Source of the DNA: Oscillospiraceae bacterium
GTDB lineage: Bacteria > Bacillota > Clostridia > Oscillospirales > Ruminococcaceae
Length of the DNA stretch: 64,000 nucleotides
Direction: 5' to 3'
Assembly (NCBI GenBank): GCA_022835495.1
Contig: BQOK01000001.1
Coordinates: 3,534,001 to 3,598,000, forward strand
Shown: piece after piece, positions 48,771 to 55,765 of the stretch
How the letters are laid out: every line of letters starts with the position of its first letter
How positions within the stretch are numbered: the first letter of the stretch is position 1
Position numbers and translations under genes: made by a program
Notes under the pieces: model-generated
Told to the model about the DNA's origin: nothing
Database searches by the model: none
Seen by the model: the letters and a program-made list of their open reading frames with translations, nothing else

Positions 48771-49652
48771 ATGTTCTGGAAAAAGAAAAAACCTAAGCGA
48801 AAACAATCGGTTAAAAAACAAATTCCGAAGCATATCGCCGACAATCTGAAATATGGAGAGAAAGTAGCCGAAGGATTTAAAAAAGGTATTTCTGAGGTTT
48901 CGGAAAAATCTAACCGAAAAAAGCCCGCTGGTAAAAATTCGGAAAAGCATTTAGACGCTCGCAAAGAATTTCTGCGGGTGTTCAGACAACTAACCTACCG
49001 GCATCGCTCTTGGGATGTATGGAGCGACTTCATTACTATGTTTGCTTGCGCTTTATCGAATCCAGTGGATAAAAACCATTTCGACGAGAGAGAAGCGTTA
49101 TATTTGCGGACTATCAAAAGATACAACAAACAGGAGCAGCCGTTGTTTTCAGAACTTGCTGCATATACGGTGGTGGCTTTGGAAGAAAATCAAGAGCAGG
49201 ACTTTTTGGGAAGTATCTACACCGAACTTGGCCTTAACAGCAAAGAACACGAGCAGATTTTTACACCTTACCATGTTTGCGAGCTGATGGCGGAAATCAC
49301 CATAGAAGATGTTGTTGAAAAGGTCAAGAAAGATGGATACATCGCCCTTAACGATCCTTGCTGCGGCGCTGGAGCTACTTTGATTGCCGGTATTCATGCA
49401 GCGAGAAAAAGGCTGGAAAAAGCCAACCTGAATTACCAGAATCATATTTTGGTAGCTGCTCAGGATATCGACATGGTGGTGGCTCTGATGTGTTATATTC
49501 AGCTATCTCTCCTCGGCGTTGCCGCTTACATCAAAGTCGGAAATTCACTGACCGAACCAATGACTGAAAATGATTCTCTGGACAACTATTGGTTCACTAT
49601 GATGTATTTTTCCGATATATGGTCGATGCGGCGACTTCTTAGGAGTTTGTAA
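48771..49652 (+). CDS. N6-adenine methyltransferase-like protein lacking motif IV
   Basis: A 293-residue protein with a basic N-terminus (1-60), a helical domain resembling HsdM-type N6_Mtase N-termini, a QIFTPYHVCELM segment (162-173) and the SAM-binding motif NDPCCGAGA (194-202), followed by VAAQDIDMVVALMC. It ends at YWFTMMYFSDIW, where catalytic NPPY/F would be expected. Either the methylase is inactive or uses a divergent motif. It overlaps the helicase start by one base (TAATG), so the two are a pair. Confidence 0.7.
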   Translation: MFWKKKKPKRKQSVKKQIPKHIADNLKYGEKVAEGFKKGISEVSEKSNRKKPAGKNSEKHLDARKEFLRVFRQLTYRHRSWDVWSDFITMFACALSNPVDKNHFDEREALYLRTIKRYNKQEQPLFSELAAYTVVALEENQEQDFLGSIYTELGLNSKEHEQIFTPYHVCELMAEITIEDVVEKVKKDGYIALNDPCCGAGATLIAGIHAARKRLEKANLNYQNHILVAAQDIDMVVALMCYIQLSLLGVAAYIKVGNSLTEPMTENDSLDNYWFTMMYFSDIWSMRRLLRSL

Positions 49653-50887
49653 TGGCTGGTATATCACTAAGAGATTATCAGTTAGACGCTGTTGACAGAA
49701 TGAAAAACGGCTGCATTCTGTGCGGCGGCGTTGGAAGCGGTAAGTCCAGAACCGCATTAGCCTATTACTACAAACAAAACGGAGGTGAACTCGGAACAAA
49801 AAAATACGTGAGGATGAAAAGCCCTAAAGACTTGTACATCATCACGACGGCAAGAAAAAGGGATACGAAGGAATGGGAGGGTGAGCTTTCGCCCTTCCTT
49901 CTTTCTACTCATCCTGAAGCGAGTTCATATTCCAATAAAGTGGTGGTCGATTCGTGGAACAACATCGGCAAGTATGCAACTGTAACGGACGCCTTCTTTA
50001 TATTTGATGAACAGAGGGTCGTGGGTTCCGGAGCTTGGGTAAAAGCATTTCTGAAAATAGCCAAGCTTAATGAGTGGATTCTGCTCTCCGCCACACCAGG
50101 AGACACCTGGGAGGATTATATTCCGGTATTTGTGGCTAATGGATTCTACAAAAACAGAACGGCTTTCAAAGAAGAACACATGGTCATGACCTGGGTGAAT
50201 GGTAAGTATCCAAAAGTGGACAGATATTTAGGCGTCGGTCGTCTAATACGTCTTCGCAATCGAATTCTTGTGGAGATGGATTTCAAACGGGAAACGGTCT
50301 CGCACCACGAAGATGTTTATGTGAAATACGATGTCGCCAAGTATAAGGACGCTTCAAAGCTTCGATGGAATCCTTATAAAAACGAACCGATTACGAATGC
50401 CGGCGAGCTGTGCTATGTATGGCGCAGGATCGTGAATTCGGACGATTCCAGGCAAGTCGCTTTGATGGAGCTGTTTGAGAAACATCCAAAAATGATTGTT
50501 TTCTATAACTTCGACTATGAACTTGATATTCTTAAGAATCTCTATTACGGAGACGATGTCGAGGTTGCAGAATGGAATGGTCATAAGCATCAGCCAATCC
50601 CTACTTCAGACAGTTGGGTCTATCTGGTGCAGTATACAGCCGGAGCCGAAGGATGGAACTGCATAAGCACCGACACCATTGTGTTCTACTCGCAAAATTA
50701 CTCTTACAAAATTATGAAGCAGTCTGCCGGGAGAACTGATAGGCTAAATACGCCTTTCAAAGAACTGTACTATTATCATTTGAAGTCGAGATCTGCTATT
50801 GATTTGGCAATCAGCAGGGCTTTGAGTGAGAAACGGAATTTCAATGAAACCAAGTATGTAAACAGTTATTCCAAAAGAGCTGCTTAG
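49652..50887 (+). CDS. SF2 DEAD-like helicase/ATPase
   Basis: A 411-residue SF2 ATPase. Motifs: LRDYQLDAVDRM (Q-like, 6-17), Walker A GGVGSGKS (25-32), motif II DEQR (Asp119-Glu120-Gln121-Arg122, in place of DExH), motif III SATPG (146-150) and motif VI QSAGRTDR near 353-360. Compact phage form with no extra domains, similar to SNF2/Hef-type phage replication helicases. It probably unwinds or remodels DNA at the origin or forks with the upstream methyltransferase-like protein. Confidence 0.88.
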   Translation: MAGISLRDYQLDAVDRMKNGCILCGGVGSGKSRTALAYYYKQNGGELGTKKYVRMKSPKDLYIITTARKRDTKEWEGELSPFLLSTHPEASSYSNKVVVDSWNNIGKYATVTDAFFIFDEQRVVGSGAWVKAFLKIAKLNEWILLSATPGDTWEDYIPVFVANGFYKNRTAFKEEHMVMTWVNGKYPKVDRYLGVGRLIRLRNRILVEMDFKRETVSHHEDVYVKYDVAKYKDASKLRWNPYKNEPITNAGELCYVWRRIVNSDDSRQVALMELFEKHPKMIVFYNFDYELDILKNLYYGDDVEVAEWNGHKHQPIPTSDSWVYLVQYTAGAEGWNCISTDTIVFYSQNYSYKIMKQSAGRTDRLNTPFKELYYYHLKSRSAIDLAISRALSEKRNFNETKYVNSYSKRAA

Positions 50888-50901
50888 TCAGGAGGATGGC
50901 A

Positions 50902-51108
50902 ATGATTAAACTGGATGTCCAAGAATACTGTCATGGATGTGCCAATTTTACGGCTGACGTAAAGGAACCGGAAAAATATTATGCCGGCTTCGATATTATT
51001 GAAATGACAGATACTCTTGTTCGCTGTGAACATCGCAAATTATGCGAAAATCTAGTTCGATATTTGAGAAAGCAGGTGGATCTTGATGAAAAATCCGAGA
51101 ATCAATGA
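50902..51108 (+). CDS. 68-residue cysteine-containing phage protein
   Basis: ATG 50902, six bases after GGAGG (the ATG at 50896 touches that site). CHGCANF near residues 10-16 and CEHRKLCENL near 45-54 suggest a zinc site. Overlaps the next gene. Function unknown. Confidence 0.55.
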   Translation: MIKLDVQEYCHGCANFTADVKEPEKYYAGFDIIEMTDTLVRCEHRKLCENLVRYLRKQVDLDEKSENQ

Positions 51109-51322
51109 AAGCTTGATTATTGGTGTTGATTTCTCCGAACGAGACGATGGCGTGCTTATTGTCGGTCGCCAAAAGAATGGAGAAGTCACAATCATTAACG
51201 CTTTTCAAGGTAAGGAAGCCTTTGATATTTATGAAAAGTTGATTACAGCCAAGAAAGGAGGCGGCAACGATGGGTCTGTCAAGACTAGCAGAACAATGCC
51301 GAAAATGCCCATTCAAAGATAA
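51086..51322 (+). CDS. 78-residue phage protein
   Basis: ATG 51086 follows AGGTGG. LIIGVDFSERDDGVLIVGRQ is a beta-hairpin-like pattern reminiscent of RNase H-fold openings, but too short to assign. Its end overlaps the following gene by 53 bp in another frame. Confidence 0.5.
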   Translation: MKNPRINESLIIGVDFSERDDGVLIVGRQKNGEVTIINAFQGKEAFDIYEKLITAKKGGGNDGSVKTSRTMPKMPIQR

Positions 51323-51539
51323 TTGTAAAAACAAACGAATGGAAGCACTCGGATATTTGTCGAAACCGATTGTAGCTGAAGCAGGTGCGTCGTCTGCCGC
51401 TGAACTGACTCAACCGATTCTTCGAGAAACTGTAAATACGATTATTGACGGTAAAGTTGTCAAAGTGTATAAGGACGAGATTGAGAAACAGCTTTATAAA
51501 GAGTTATATTCTCATTTAGATCTTCAGTTTGGAGGTTAA
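51270..51539 (+). CDS. 89-residue phage protein with zinc-type N-terminus
   Basis: ATG 51270 with AAAGGAGG upstream. CRKCPFKDNCKNKRMEALGY (about 10-29) forms a three- or four-cysteine knuckle; the rest is helical. This N-terminus is familiar from hypothetical proteins of Firmicute phages. Confidence 0.6.
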   Translation: MGLSRLAEQCRKCPFKDNCKNKRMEALGYLSKPIVAEAGASSAAELTQPILRETVNTIIDGKVVKVYKDEIEKQLYKELYSHLDLQFGG

Positions 51540-51541
51540 TT

Positions 51542-51667
51542 ATGGAAAGCAATAACAAAAATAGCCTTGGATATAAAGTCGGACAGGCTTTGGCTTTTGT
51601 AATTGGAGTTTGTATTGCGGCTATTTTAGTCGCTTTGACTGTGAAACTTATTCTGTGGATTTTGTGA
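51542..51667 (+). CDS. 41-residue membrane protein
   Basis: ATG 51542 with GGAGG upstream. A polar N-terminus (ESNNKNSLGYKVGQ) and one long helix (ALAFVIGVCIAAILVALTV). Confidence 0.55.
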   Translation: MESNNKNSLGYKVGQALAFVIGVCIAAILVALTVKLILWIL

Positions 51668-51692
51668 TACCGACAACCGAAAGGAGAAAAAC

Positions 51693-52166
51693 ATGAATGA
51701 GCAAATCATAGCCGTTGACTTCGACGGTACCCTTTGCGAAAACAAGTGGCCGGAAATCGGAGAGCCAAATACTGAGCTTATCGGTTATCTCATTATGATG
51801 CAAAAAACAGTTGGCGCTAAGATTATTCTGTGGACCTGTCGCATTGGAGAAATGCTTGATAGAGCTGTGAACTGGTGCTCAGAATATGGACTCGAGTTTG
51901 ATACAGTCAATGAGAATCTTCCTCATATCATCGAACGCTTCGGCAGCGACACACGAAAAATATTTGCGAACATGTACATTGATGATCGGAATTTCTGGTA
52001 TGACGATAAATCACCAAAGAAGATTTTATATCTTTGCGATGGCGGACAGTGCGAGACTTGTTCAAATGAATGTAATCATACAACTGATATTGACCATGCC
52101 AAAAACTTTAATAAGGAATTTGGCGTTTATGTAGAAAAGGAGAATAATTATGCTGAAAATCAGTAA
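51693..52166 (+). CDS. HAD-fold phage hydrolase
   Basis: A 157-residue HAD-like protein: nucleophile Asp9 and Asp11 in AVDFDGTLCENKWPEIG, motif II Thr in ILWTCRIGE (about 46-54), and MYIDDRNF near 91-98 as the acidic motif. Minimal capless form similar to BT0820-type phosphatases seen in phages. Possible nucleotide or 5'-end phosphatase. Overlaps the next gene by 17 bp. Confidence 0.8.
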   Translation: MNEQIIAVDFDGTLCENKWPEIGEPNTELIGYLIMMQKTVGAKIILWTCRIGEMLDRAVNWCSEYGLEFDTVNENLPHIIERFGSDTRKIFANMYIDDRNFWYDDKSPKKILYLCDGGQCETCSNECNHTTDIDHAKNFNKEFGVYVEKENNYAENQ

Positions 52167-52815
52167 TTTTGAAGTTATGGGCTGGGAGCACGCCATTCGT
52201 GGAATGCGCAATCCTATGAATTCTTGGGCAAAAAGTGACAGCGAGGTATCTATATGCGAGTGCGAACACTGGCCGCACGATGTCAAAAAGTCGTTTGCCC
52301 GTCTCGGCTCCAATGACCTCGATTTGATGAAGCGTCTCCGCAACGCCGGCACTGACCATCGGAAGTTCATGCGGATGATTGTGGTGTATGTTGATATTAC
52401 GGCTCCTTTGTACTGGTGGAAAGAATTCGATACGTACAAAGTCGGGACAGTTGCGAACTCTTGCTCGACCATGCACAAGATCGCGGCGAAGGAGTTCACG
52501 CTGGAGGATTTCTCGTGTGAGCATTTGAGTGAACCTTCATTGAAGAACCTTAGAAGCGTGATCAAATGCATGAACGATTATCGTGAAGAATTTTTGAAAG
52601 ATAAGGATAAGCATAATTGGTGGCAGATGATCCAACTGCTTCCGAGTTCTTACAACCAGAAACGGACGATTATGCTGAACTATGAGGTGCTGGCTAACAT
52701 CTACAAGAGCCGGCGTAACCACAAACTCGATGAGTGGCATATATTCTGTGATTGGATTGAAGAGCTTCCGTATAGCGAGTTGATCACTGGTTATGAGGAG
52801 GAAGACAAGCTATGA
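52150..52815 (+). CDS. ThyX-like phage protein
   Basis: A 221-residue protein. GWEHAIRGMRNPMNSWAKSDS near the start, then DHRKFMRMIVVYVDITAPLYWWKEFDTYKVG and SCSTMHK (about 67-108), and IQLLPSSYNQKRTIMLNYEVL (about 157-177). The layout recalls FAD-dependent thymidylate synthase relatives in phages, but the RHR...SxRY signature of ThyX is not intact, so the activity may be lost or different. Confidence 0.5.
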   Translation: MLKISNFEVMGWEHAIRGMRNPMNSWAKSDSEVSICECEHWPHDVKKSFARLGSNDLDLMKRLRNAGTDHRKFMRMIVVYVDITAPLYWWKEFDTYKVGTVANSCSTMHKIAAKEFTLEDFSCEHLSEPSLKNLRSVIKCMNDYREEFLKDKDKHNWWQMIQLLPSSYNQKRTIMLNYEVLANIYKSRRNHKLDEWHIFCDWIEELPYSELITGYEEEDKL

Positions 52816-52946
52816 AGAATCTAGTGATATTTTCGGTCGAAGAATTATATGATTTGATTCACGACAAACCTGTCGCTGATGAGAAGTCTGGCACCATTTA
52901 TATGAGTATAGACTGCTACGAGAAAGAGGTGGACAAAAATGAGTGA
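52812..52946 (+). CDS. 44-residue phage peptide
   Basis: ATG 52812 overlaps the upstream stop (ATGA), and its own stop overlaps the next gene by 8 bp. The sequence (MKNLVIFSVEELYDLIHDKP) is acidic and helical. Coupling on both sides argues that it is translated. Confidence 0.45.
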   Translation: MKNLVIFSVEELYDLIHDKPVADEKSGTIYMSIDCYEKEVDKNE

Positions 52947-53175
52947 TTTCGGTGTAAAAGAAACCCAATGCACACGCTGCGTGCACAGAGAAGTATGCTC
53001 TATGAAAACAGAATTTCTCGAGGCTCAGAAGGCAATTGACGAAGTATATGTGAGTCGCCCTTGCGAAGACGGCAAAAAAGTAGGCATGATTCGTATACGC
53101 GATATAAAGTACATTGAGCCAGTCGAACTTCACTGCAAACACTACATACCCGACACAGGAGTGAATATCAGATGA
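52939..53175 (+). CDS. 78-residue cysteine-containing phage protein
   Basis: CTRCVHREVCSMK near residues 11-23 and a later CKHY give a possible four-cysteine zinc site. AAGAGGTGG precedes the ATG and its stop overlaps the MazG gene start (ATGA). Function unknown. Confidence 0.55.
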   Translation: MSDFGVKETQCTRCVHREVCSMKTEFLEAQKAIDEVYVSRPCEDGKKVGMIRIRDIKYIEPVELHCKHYIPDTGVNIR

Positions 53176-53507
53176 CAATTAACGAATACCAGAAAGCCGC
53201 CTACCGTACCGCCAATCAATCTCTAACCGACTCTCAGCAGCTCCAAAACGGACTCATGGGTCTTAATGGAGAATCCGGAGAGTGCATTGATATTTTGAAA
53301 AAGCATCTCTTCCAGGGGCATGATCTCGATAAGTACCACATTGCCAAAGAGCTTGGGGATGTGGCTTGGTATCTTGCGGTAAGCGCTCAGGCTCTCGGTT
53401 TTGATTTGGAAACGATTTTGCAGATGAACGTGGAGAAGCTGAAAGCGCGTTATCCTCATGGATTCGACGCCGGACACAGCCAGCACCGTTCTTCTGGTGA
53501 TATTTAA
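53172..53507 (+). CDS. MazG-like nucleotide pyrophosphohydrolase
   Basis: A 111-residue single-domain MazG: acidic pair Glu34 and Glu37 (GESGECIDILKK) and Glu60-x-x-Asp63 (KELGDVAWYLA), the ExxE-ExxD magnesium site. Such phage enzymes hydrolyse NTPs or alter ppGpp/dNTP pools. Sits at the end of the nucleotide-metabolism run. Confidence 0.9.
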   Translation: MTINEYQKAAYRTANQSLTDSQQLQNGLMGLNGESGECIDILKKHLFQGHDLDKYHIAKELGDVAWYLAVSAQALGFDLETILQMNVEKLKARYPHGFDAGHSQHRSSGDI

Positions 53508-53517
53508 GGAGGACATC

Positions 53518-53811
53518 ATGTGGAACAAAGAAACAATTAAAAATAAAATTTACGCCCTGGTGTTTATCGGCATCGGGGCTCTTTCTATTTTACCGGAAAA
53601 TGACGCCACTGCTTTTATATTCTTTTGCCTAATCGGAGTACCTTTGTTCTTCGCTAAGGAAAACTGGATTGTGGATGGAGGAGGTTCCGATTATGTATAC
53701 GAAAAAAGCCGGAGGGAAAGTGTACGGAGCGCATCTGACTGCCGCCGAAAAGAAAGCGATGGATATCGAAATCCGCAGACAGCTCGCAGAGTACGATCTC
53801 AAACACGCTAA
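53518..53811 (+). CDS. Small phage membrane protein with an overlapping 3' extension
   Basis: ATG 53518 after AAGGAGG. Residues 8-45 (KIYALVFIGIGALSILPENDATAFIFFCLIGVPLFF) form two membrane helices. From residue 60 onward the frame overlaps the next gene by 119 bp and turns into Arg/Ser-rich low-information sequence, which looks like accidental extension after loss of an earlier stop codon. Confidence 0.55.
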   Translation: MWNKETIKNKIYALVFIGIGALSILPENDATAFIFFCLIGVPLFFAKENWIVDGGGSDYVYEKSRRESVRSASDCRRKESDGYRNPQTARRVRSQTR

Positions 53812-54025
53812 CGAACTTGACGCCATGATCTTATGGCATTTGCATGAGGAATTTGGTTTCGGACCGAAGCGTCTGAAGCAGTTCTATGACACTTTTGCCG
53901 TAAGATTGGACGAGCTGATTAAACACTATGAGATGACTGATTCCGATATGGTTTGGCTGTGTACGTACAAGCTGAAACAATACGGAATCGACATCGAGGA
54001 ATGGAACAAACAAAGGAGGGACTGA
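53693..54025 (+). CDS. 110-residue phage protein of unknown function
   Basis: ATG 53693 with GGAGG upstream. Helical: EKKAMDIEIRRQLAEYDLKHANELDAMILWHLHEEFGFGPKRLKQFYDTF (about 18-67), then a KHYEMTDSDMVWLCTYKLKQYGIDIEEW motif. A recurrent protein of clostridial phages with no known function. Confidence 0.65.
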   Translation: MYTKKAGGKVYGAHLTAAEKKAMDIEIRRQLAEYDLKHANELDAMILWHLHEEFGFGPKRLKQFYDTFAVRLDELIKHYEMTDSDMVWLCTYKLKQYGIDIEEWNKQRRD

Positions 54026-54237
54026 TGGGTATCGCTAATCGTGAAAACAACCCTCGAAAAAATTCGGAGGGATATTCTGACCCAACGGCTTTTGAGGCTT
54101 TGCGGAACATCGATAAGGAAGACGAAAGATTTCACAGACTGCTACATACATTGTTTTATATCTGTGAGCTTGCTGATTTCGAAATCGAAGGCCGCATCGT
54201 GTTGATTGACAAACAGACCGGACGGGTTTGGAGATGA
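54025..54237 (+). CDS. 70-residue conserved phage protein
   Basis: ATG 54025 overlaps the preceding TGA and follows AGGAGGG. GIANRENNPRKNSEGYSDPT is a strongly conserved N-terminus that I associate with Firmicute phages; FEIEGRIVLIDKQTGRVWR ends it. It is the last gene before the origin-like region. Confidence 0.65.
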   Translation: MGIANRENNPRKNSEGYSDPTAFEALRNIDKEDERFHRLLHTLFYICELADFEIEGRIVLIDKQTGRVWR

Positions 54238-54243
54238 GAAAAA

Positions 54244-54590
54244 CGTCCGTACACTCTTTGAAAATCTGCAAAATTGTGGCCACTTTTATTTTTGTGAAAG
54301 TGGGCTTTGACCAATTTTGGGGAAATTTTGGAGCTTGTACGGACGAAAAATCTCATTTTTGACCAAAAAAAGTGGGCAAAAGCCCGGTTTTGCGAACCAA
54401 AAGTGGGCAGAAAAAATCGGGTGCATTTTCTGAAAACGGCACTTTTTTGGCGTTTTTTGGCCATTTTTGGCCGATTTGCGCAAATTGGGTGTTGAAAAAC
54501 CACTAAAAAGCCCACTTGCCCACTTTTATTTCTTATTAATTGCGATAAAAAGTTTTAATATTTAAATAAATAAGGCGAACAAAAGTGGGC
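54244..54590. other. Iteron-like repeats and AT-rich stretch, candidate replication origin
   Basis: A non-coding block. AAAGTGGGC-type repeats are direct at 54300-54305, 54372-54377, 54403-54408 and 54585-54590, and inverted (GCCCAC) at 54510-54515 and 54518-54523; a degenerate GGCCACTTTT is at 54278-54287. An AT-rich stretch (54523-54573) lies beside the inverted pair and could be the unwinding element. A 10-bp inverted repeat, CGTCCGTACA (54244-54253) / TGTACGGACG (54336-54345), frames the left part. The location at the end of the replication genes supports an origin; a repressor-operator array is the alternative. Confidence 0.55.
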
Positions 54591-54659
54591 ATTTGGCCAC
54601 AAGCCGAAATTGCATACCACAAATCAAGTAAAAAGTCAAGTGGTTTGCAAATAAAGTCC

Positions 54660-54857
54660 TTTCTTTATTTTGGCTTTTGTGCTATACTGTAATAGCCACA
54701 CAATCTAATAATGTTCAAGTTGCAAGGGAAAATTACTTTGGTAAAAAGTGTTTTCTCTCTTTACTCATGTGTCCTTTGCGACTTGATTGAGATTGTGTGG
54801 CAACAATGAGGGATTCACTTTTTCGGTGCGTCTCTCATACGGGGGCGCACTTTTTTA
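54660..54857 (+). ncRNA. Candidate structured phage RNA or leader
   Basis: A promoter (TTTCTT 54660-54665, 17 bp, TATACT 54683-54688) would start RNA near 54695. GCCACACAATCT (54695-54706) pairs perfectly over 12 bp with 54790-54801; inside, 54716-54728 pairs with 54773-54785 (13 bp with two G-U pairs), leaving a 44-nt apical region. A terminator hairpin (54816-54850) and T6 follow. The unit is about 163 nt and ends about 28 bp before the PASTA-protein gene. It may be a free RNA or an attenuating leader; no known RNA family was recognised. Confidence 0.5.
54816..54856 (+). terminator. Terminator of the candidate RNA
   Basis: GTGCGTCTC pairs with GGGGGCGCAC (G-U pairs included) around TCATAC, followed by T6. 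Confidence 0.75.
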
Positions 54858-54884
54858 TTGCCCTTATGAAAGGGGACGGAGACG

Positions 54885-55466
54885 ATGAGCGGAGAGAAGA
54901 AAACACCTAAAACCACAAGTAATATAGCGACTGGTATCGCTATGGCCGCATCTATATTACCACTTGTCAAACCTGCCATTGACGCTGTTCGTGATTATGC
55001 AGATAAGACGATTGAGGAACGAAAAAAGCTGGTAATTGTGCCGAAGTTATATTCTTCGGAATATCGAACTACATCGGAGCAAGCTATAGAAATATTGACA
55101 AGCCTTGGATTAAAAGCGGTTCTTTCTCCAACTCTTATCGCCGACGCCGATGGAAAATACAGAAACTGTATCAACAATCAAGTGATTAAGTCTGAACCAA
55201 AAGCAAAACAGAAAGTCGAACCAGGGACTACTGTTCGCGTTTTGTATATCACGCAGGAAGTTATCGACGAAAGTCAGCGCCTGTTCAATGAATCCGAAAA
55301 ACGAAAAGCAGAACTATTGCTTGAGAAAAGTATAAGGCGTTCTGAGAGGAAAGAAAAAACAAAGCAAGTGGTATCGGATGTTGCTGATACTGTTAAACGA
55401 GGAGTCGGAAAAATTCCATCGGTTCTTCATAAAAAGAACAACGACAAGGAGGAACACAATGAGTAA
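54885..55466 (+). CDS. PASTA-domain phage protein
   Basis: A 193-residue protein: N-terminal hydrophobic stretch (NIATGIAMAASILPLVKPAI, about 13-32), a PASTA-like domain (about 50-130; VIVPKLYSSEYRTTSEQAIEILTSLGL, then KSEPKAKQKVEPGTTVRVLYI), and a basic helical tail. PASTA domains bind peptidoglycan or beta-lactams in PBPs and Ser/Thr kinases. No catalytic domain is attached. It could target the septum or interfere with a host PASTA kinase; both are inference. Confidence 0.7.
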   Translation: MSGEKKTPKTTSNIATGIAMAASILPLVKPAIDAVRDYADKTIEERKKLVIVPKLYSSEYRTTSEQAIEILTSLGLKAVLSPTLIADADGKYRNCINNQVIKSEPKAKQKVEPGTTVRVLYITQEVIDESQRLFNESEKRKAELLLEKSIRRSERKEKTKQVVSDVADTVKRGVGKIPSVLHKKNNDKEEHNE

Positions 55467-55581
55467 GAATGGTAAAAAGCGAGGCTTTGGCGGTTTGCTG
55501 TTGGATTTTATTTTGGTGCTCTGTACCGGAGGATTGTGGCTCATTTGGATTTTGATACGCTATCTTCGAAACAACAGCTAA
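55459..55581 (+). CDS. 40-residue membrane protein
   Basis: ATG 55459 with AAGGAGG upstream, overlapping the previous gene by 8 bp. Basic N-terminus (SKNGKKRGFGG) then one helix (LLLDFILVLCTGGLWLIWIL). The CTGGLW pattern is familiar from tiny superinfection-immunity-like phage proteins, but this is not proof. Confidence 0.55.
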   Translation: MSKNGKKRGFGGLLLDFILVLCTGGLWLIWILIRYLRNNS

Positions 55582-55605
55582 ACGCTAAAACTGAATAATT
55601 GACGC

Positions 55606-55639
55606 GGCCAAGATGCTTAACGGTGTCTTGGTCTTTTTT
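55606..55639 (+). terminator. Rho-independent terminator
   Basis: GGCCAAGA (55606-55613) pairs with TCTTGGTC (55626-55633), then T6. Copy 8 of the repeated element follows directly. Confidence 0.8.
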
Positions 55640-55657
55640 ATTGTCTATTTTTGCCGC

Positions 55658-55681
55658 GCGAAAATTACATGCCCTTTTATG
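55658..55681 (+). promoter_or_regulatory. 24-bp repeated phage element, copy 8
   Basis: GCGAAAATTACA (with CCGC in front), 7 bp, TTATG, then AAGAGAGG. It stands between a terminator and the operon that encodes the two nucleases and the RNA polymerase-like protein, 85 bases before the first ATG. Confidence 0.55.
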
Positions 55682-55765
55682 AAGAGAGGGATAGAATAGC
55701 TATTTTTAAAGATAGACATTCCCTTTTCCGTTTTGCAAAAAGCACTGAAAGGAGGCCCATTAACC

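Noticed and set aside
54695-54801. 6S RNA identity for the folded RNA
   Set aside because: The outline is rod-like, but length, loop content and location in a phage do not allow that call.
54864-54868. Possible ninth copy of the repeated element (TTATGAAAGG before the PASTA gene)
   Set aside because: Only the TTATG and following purines match; the GCNNAAATNNCA half is replaced by a T-tract of the terminator.
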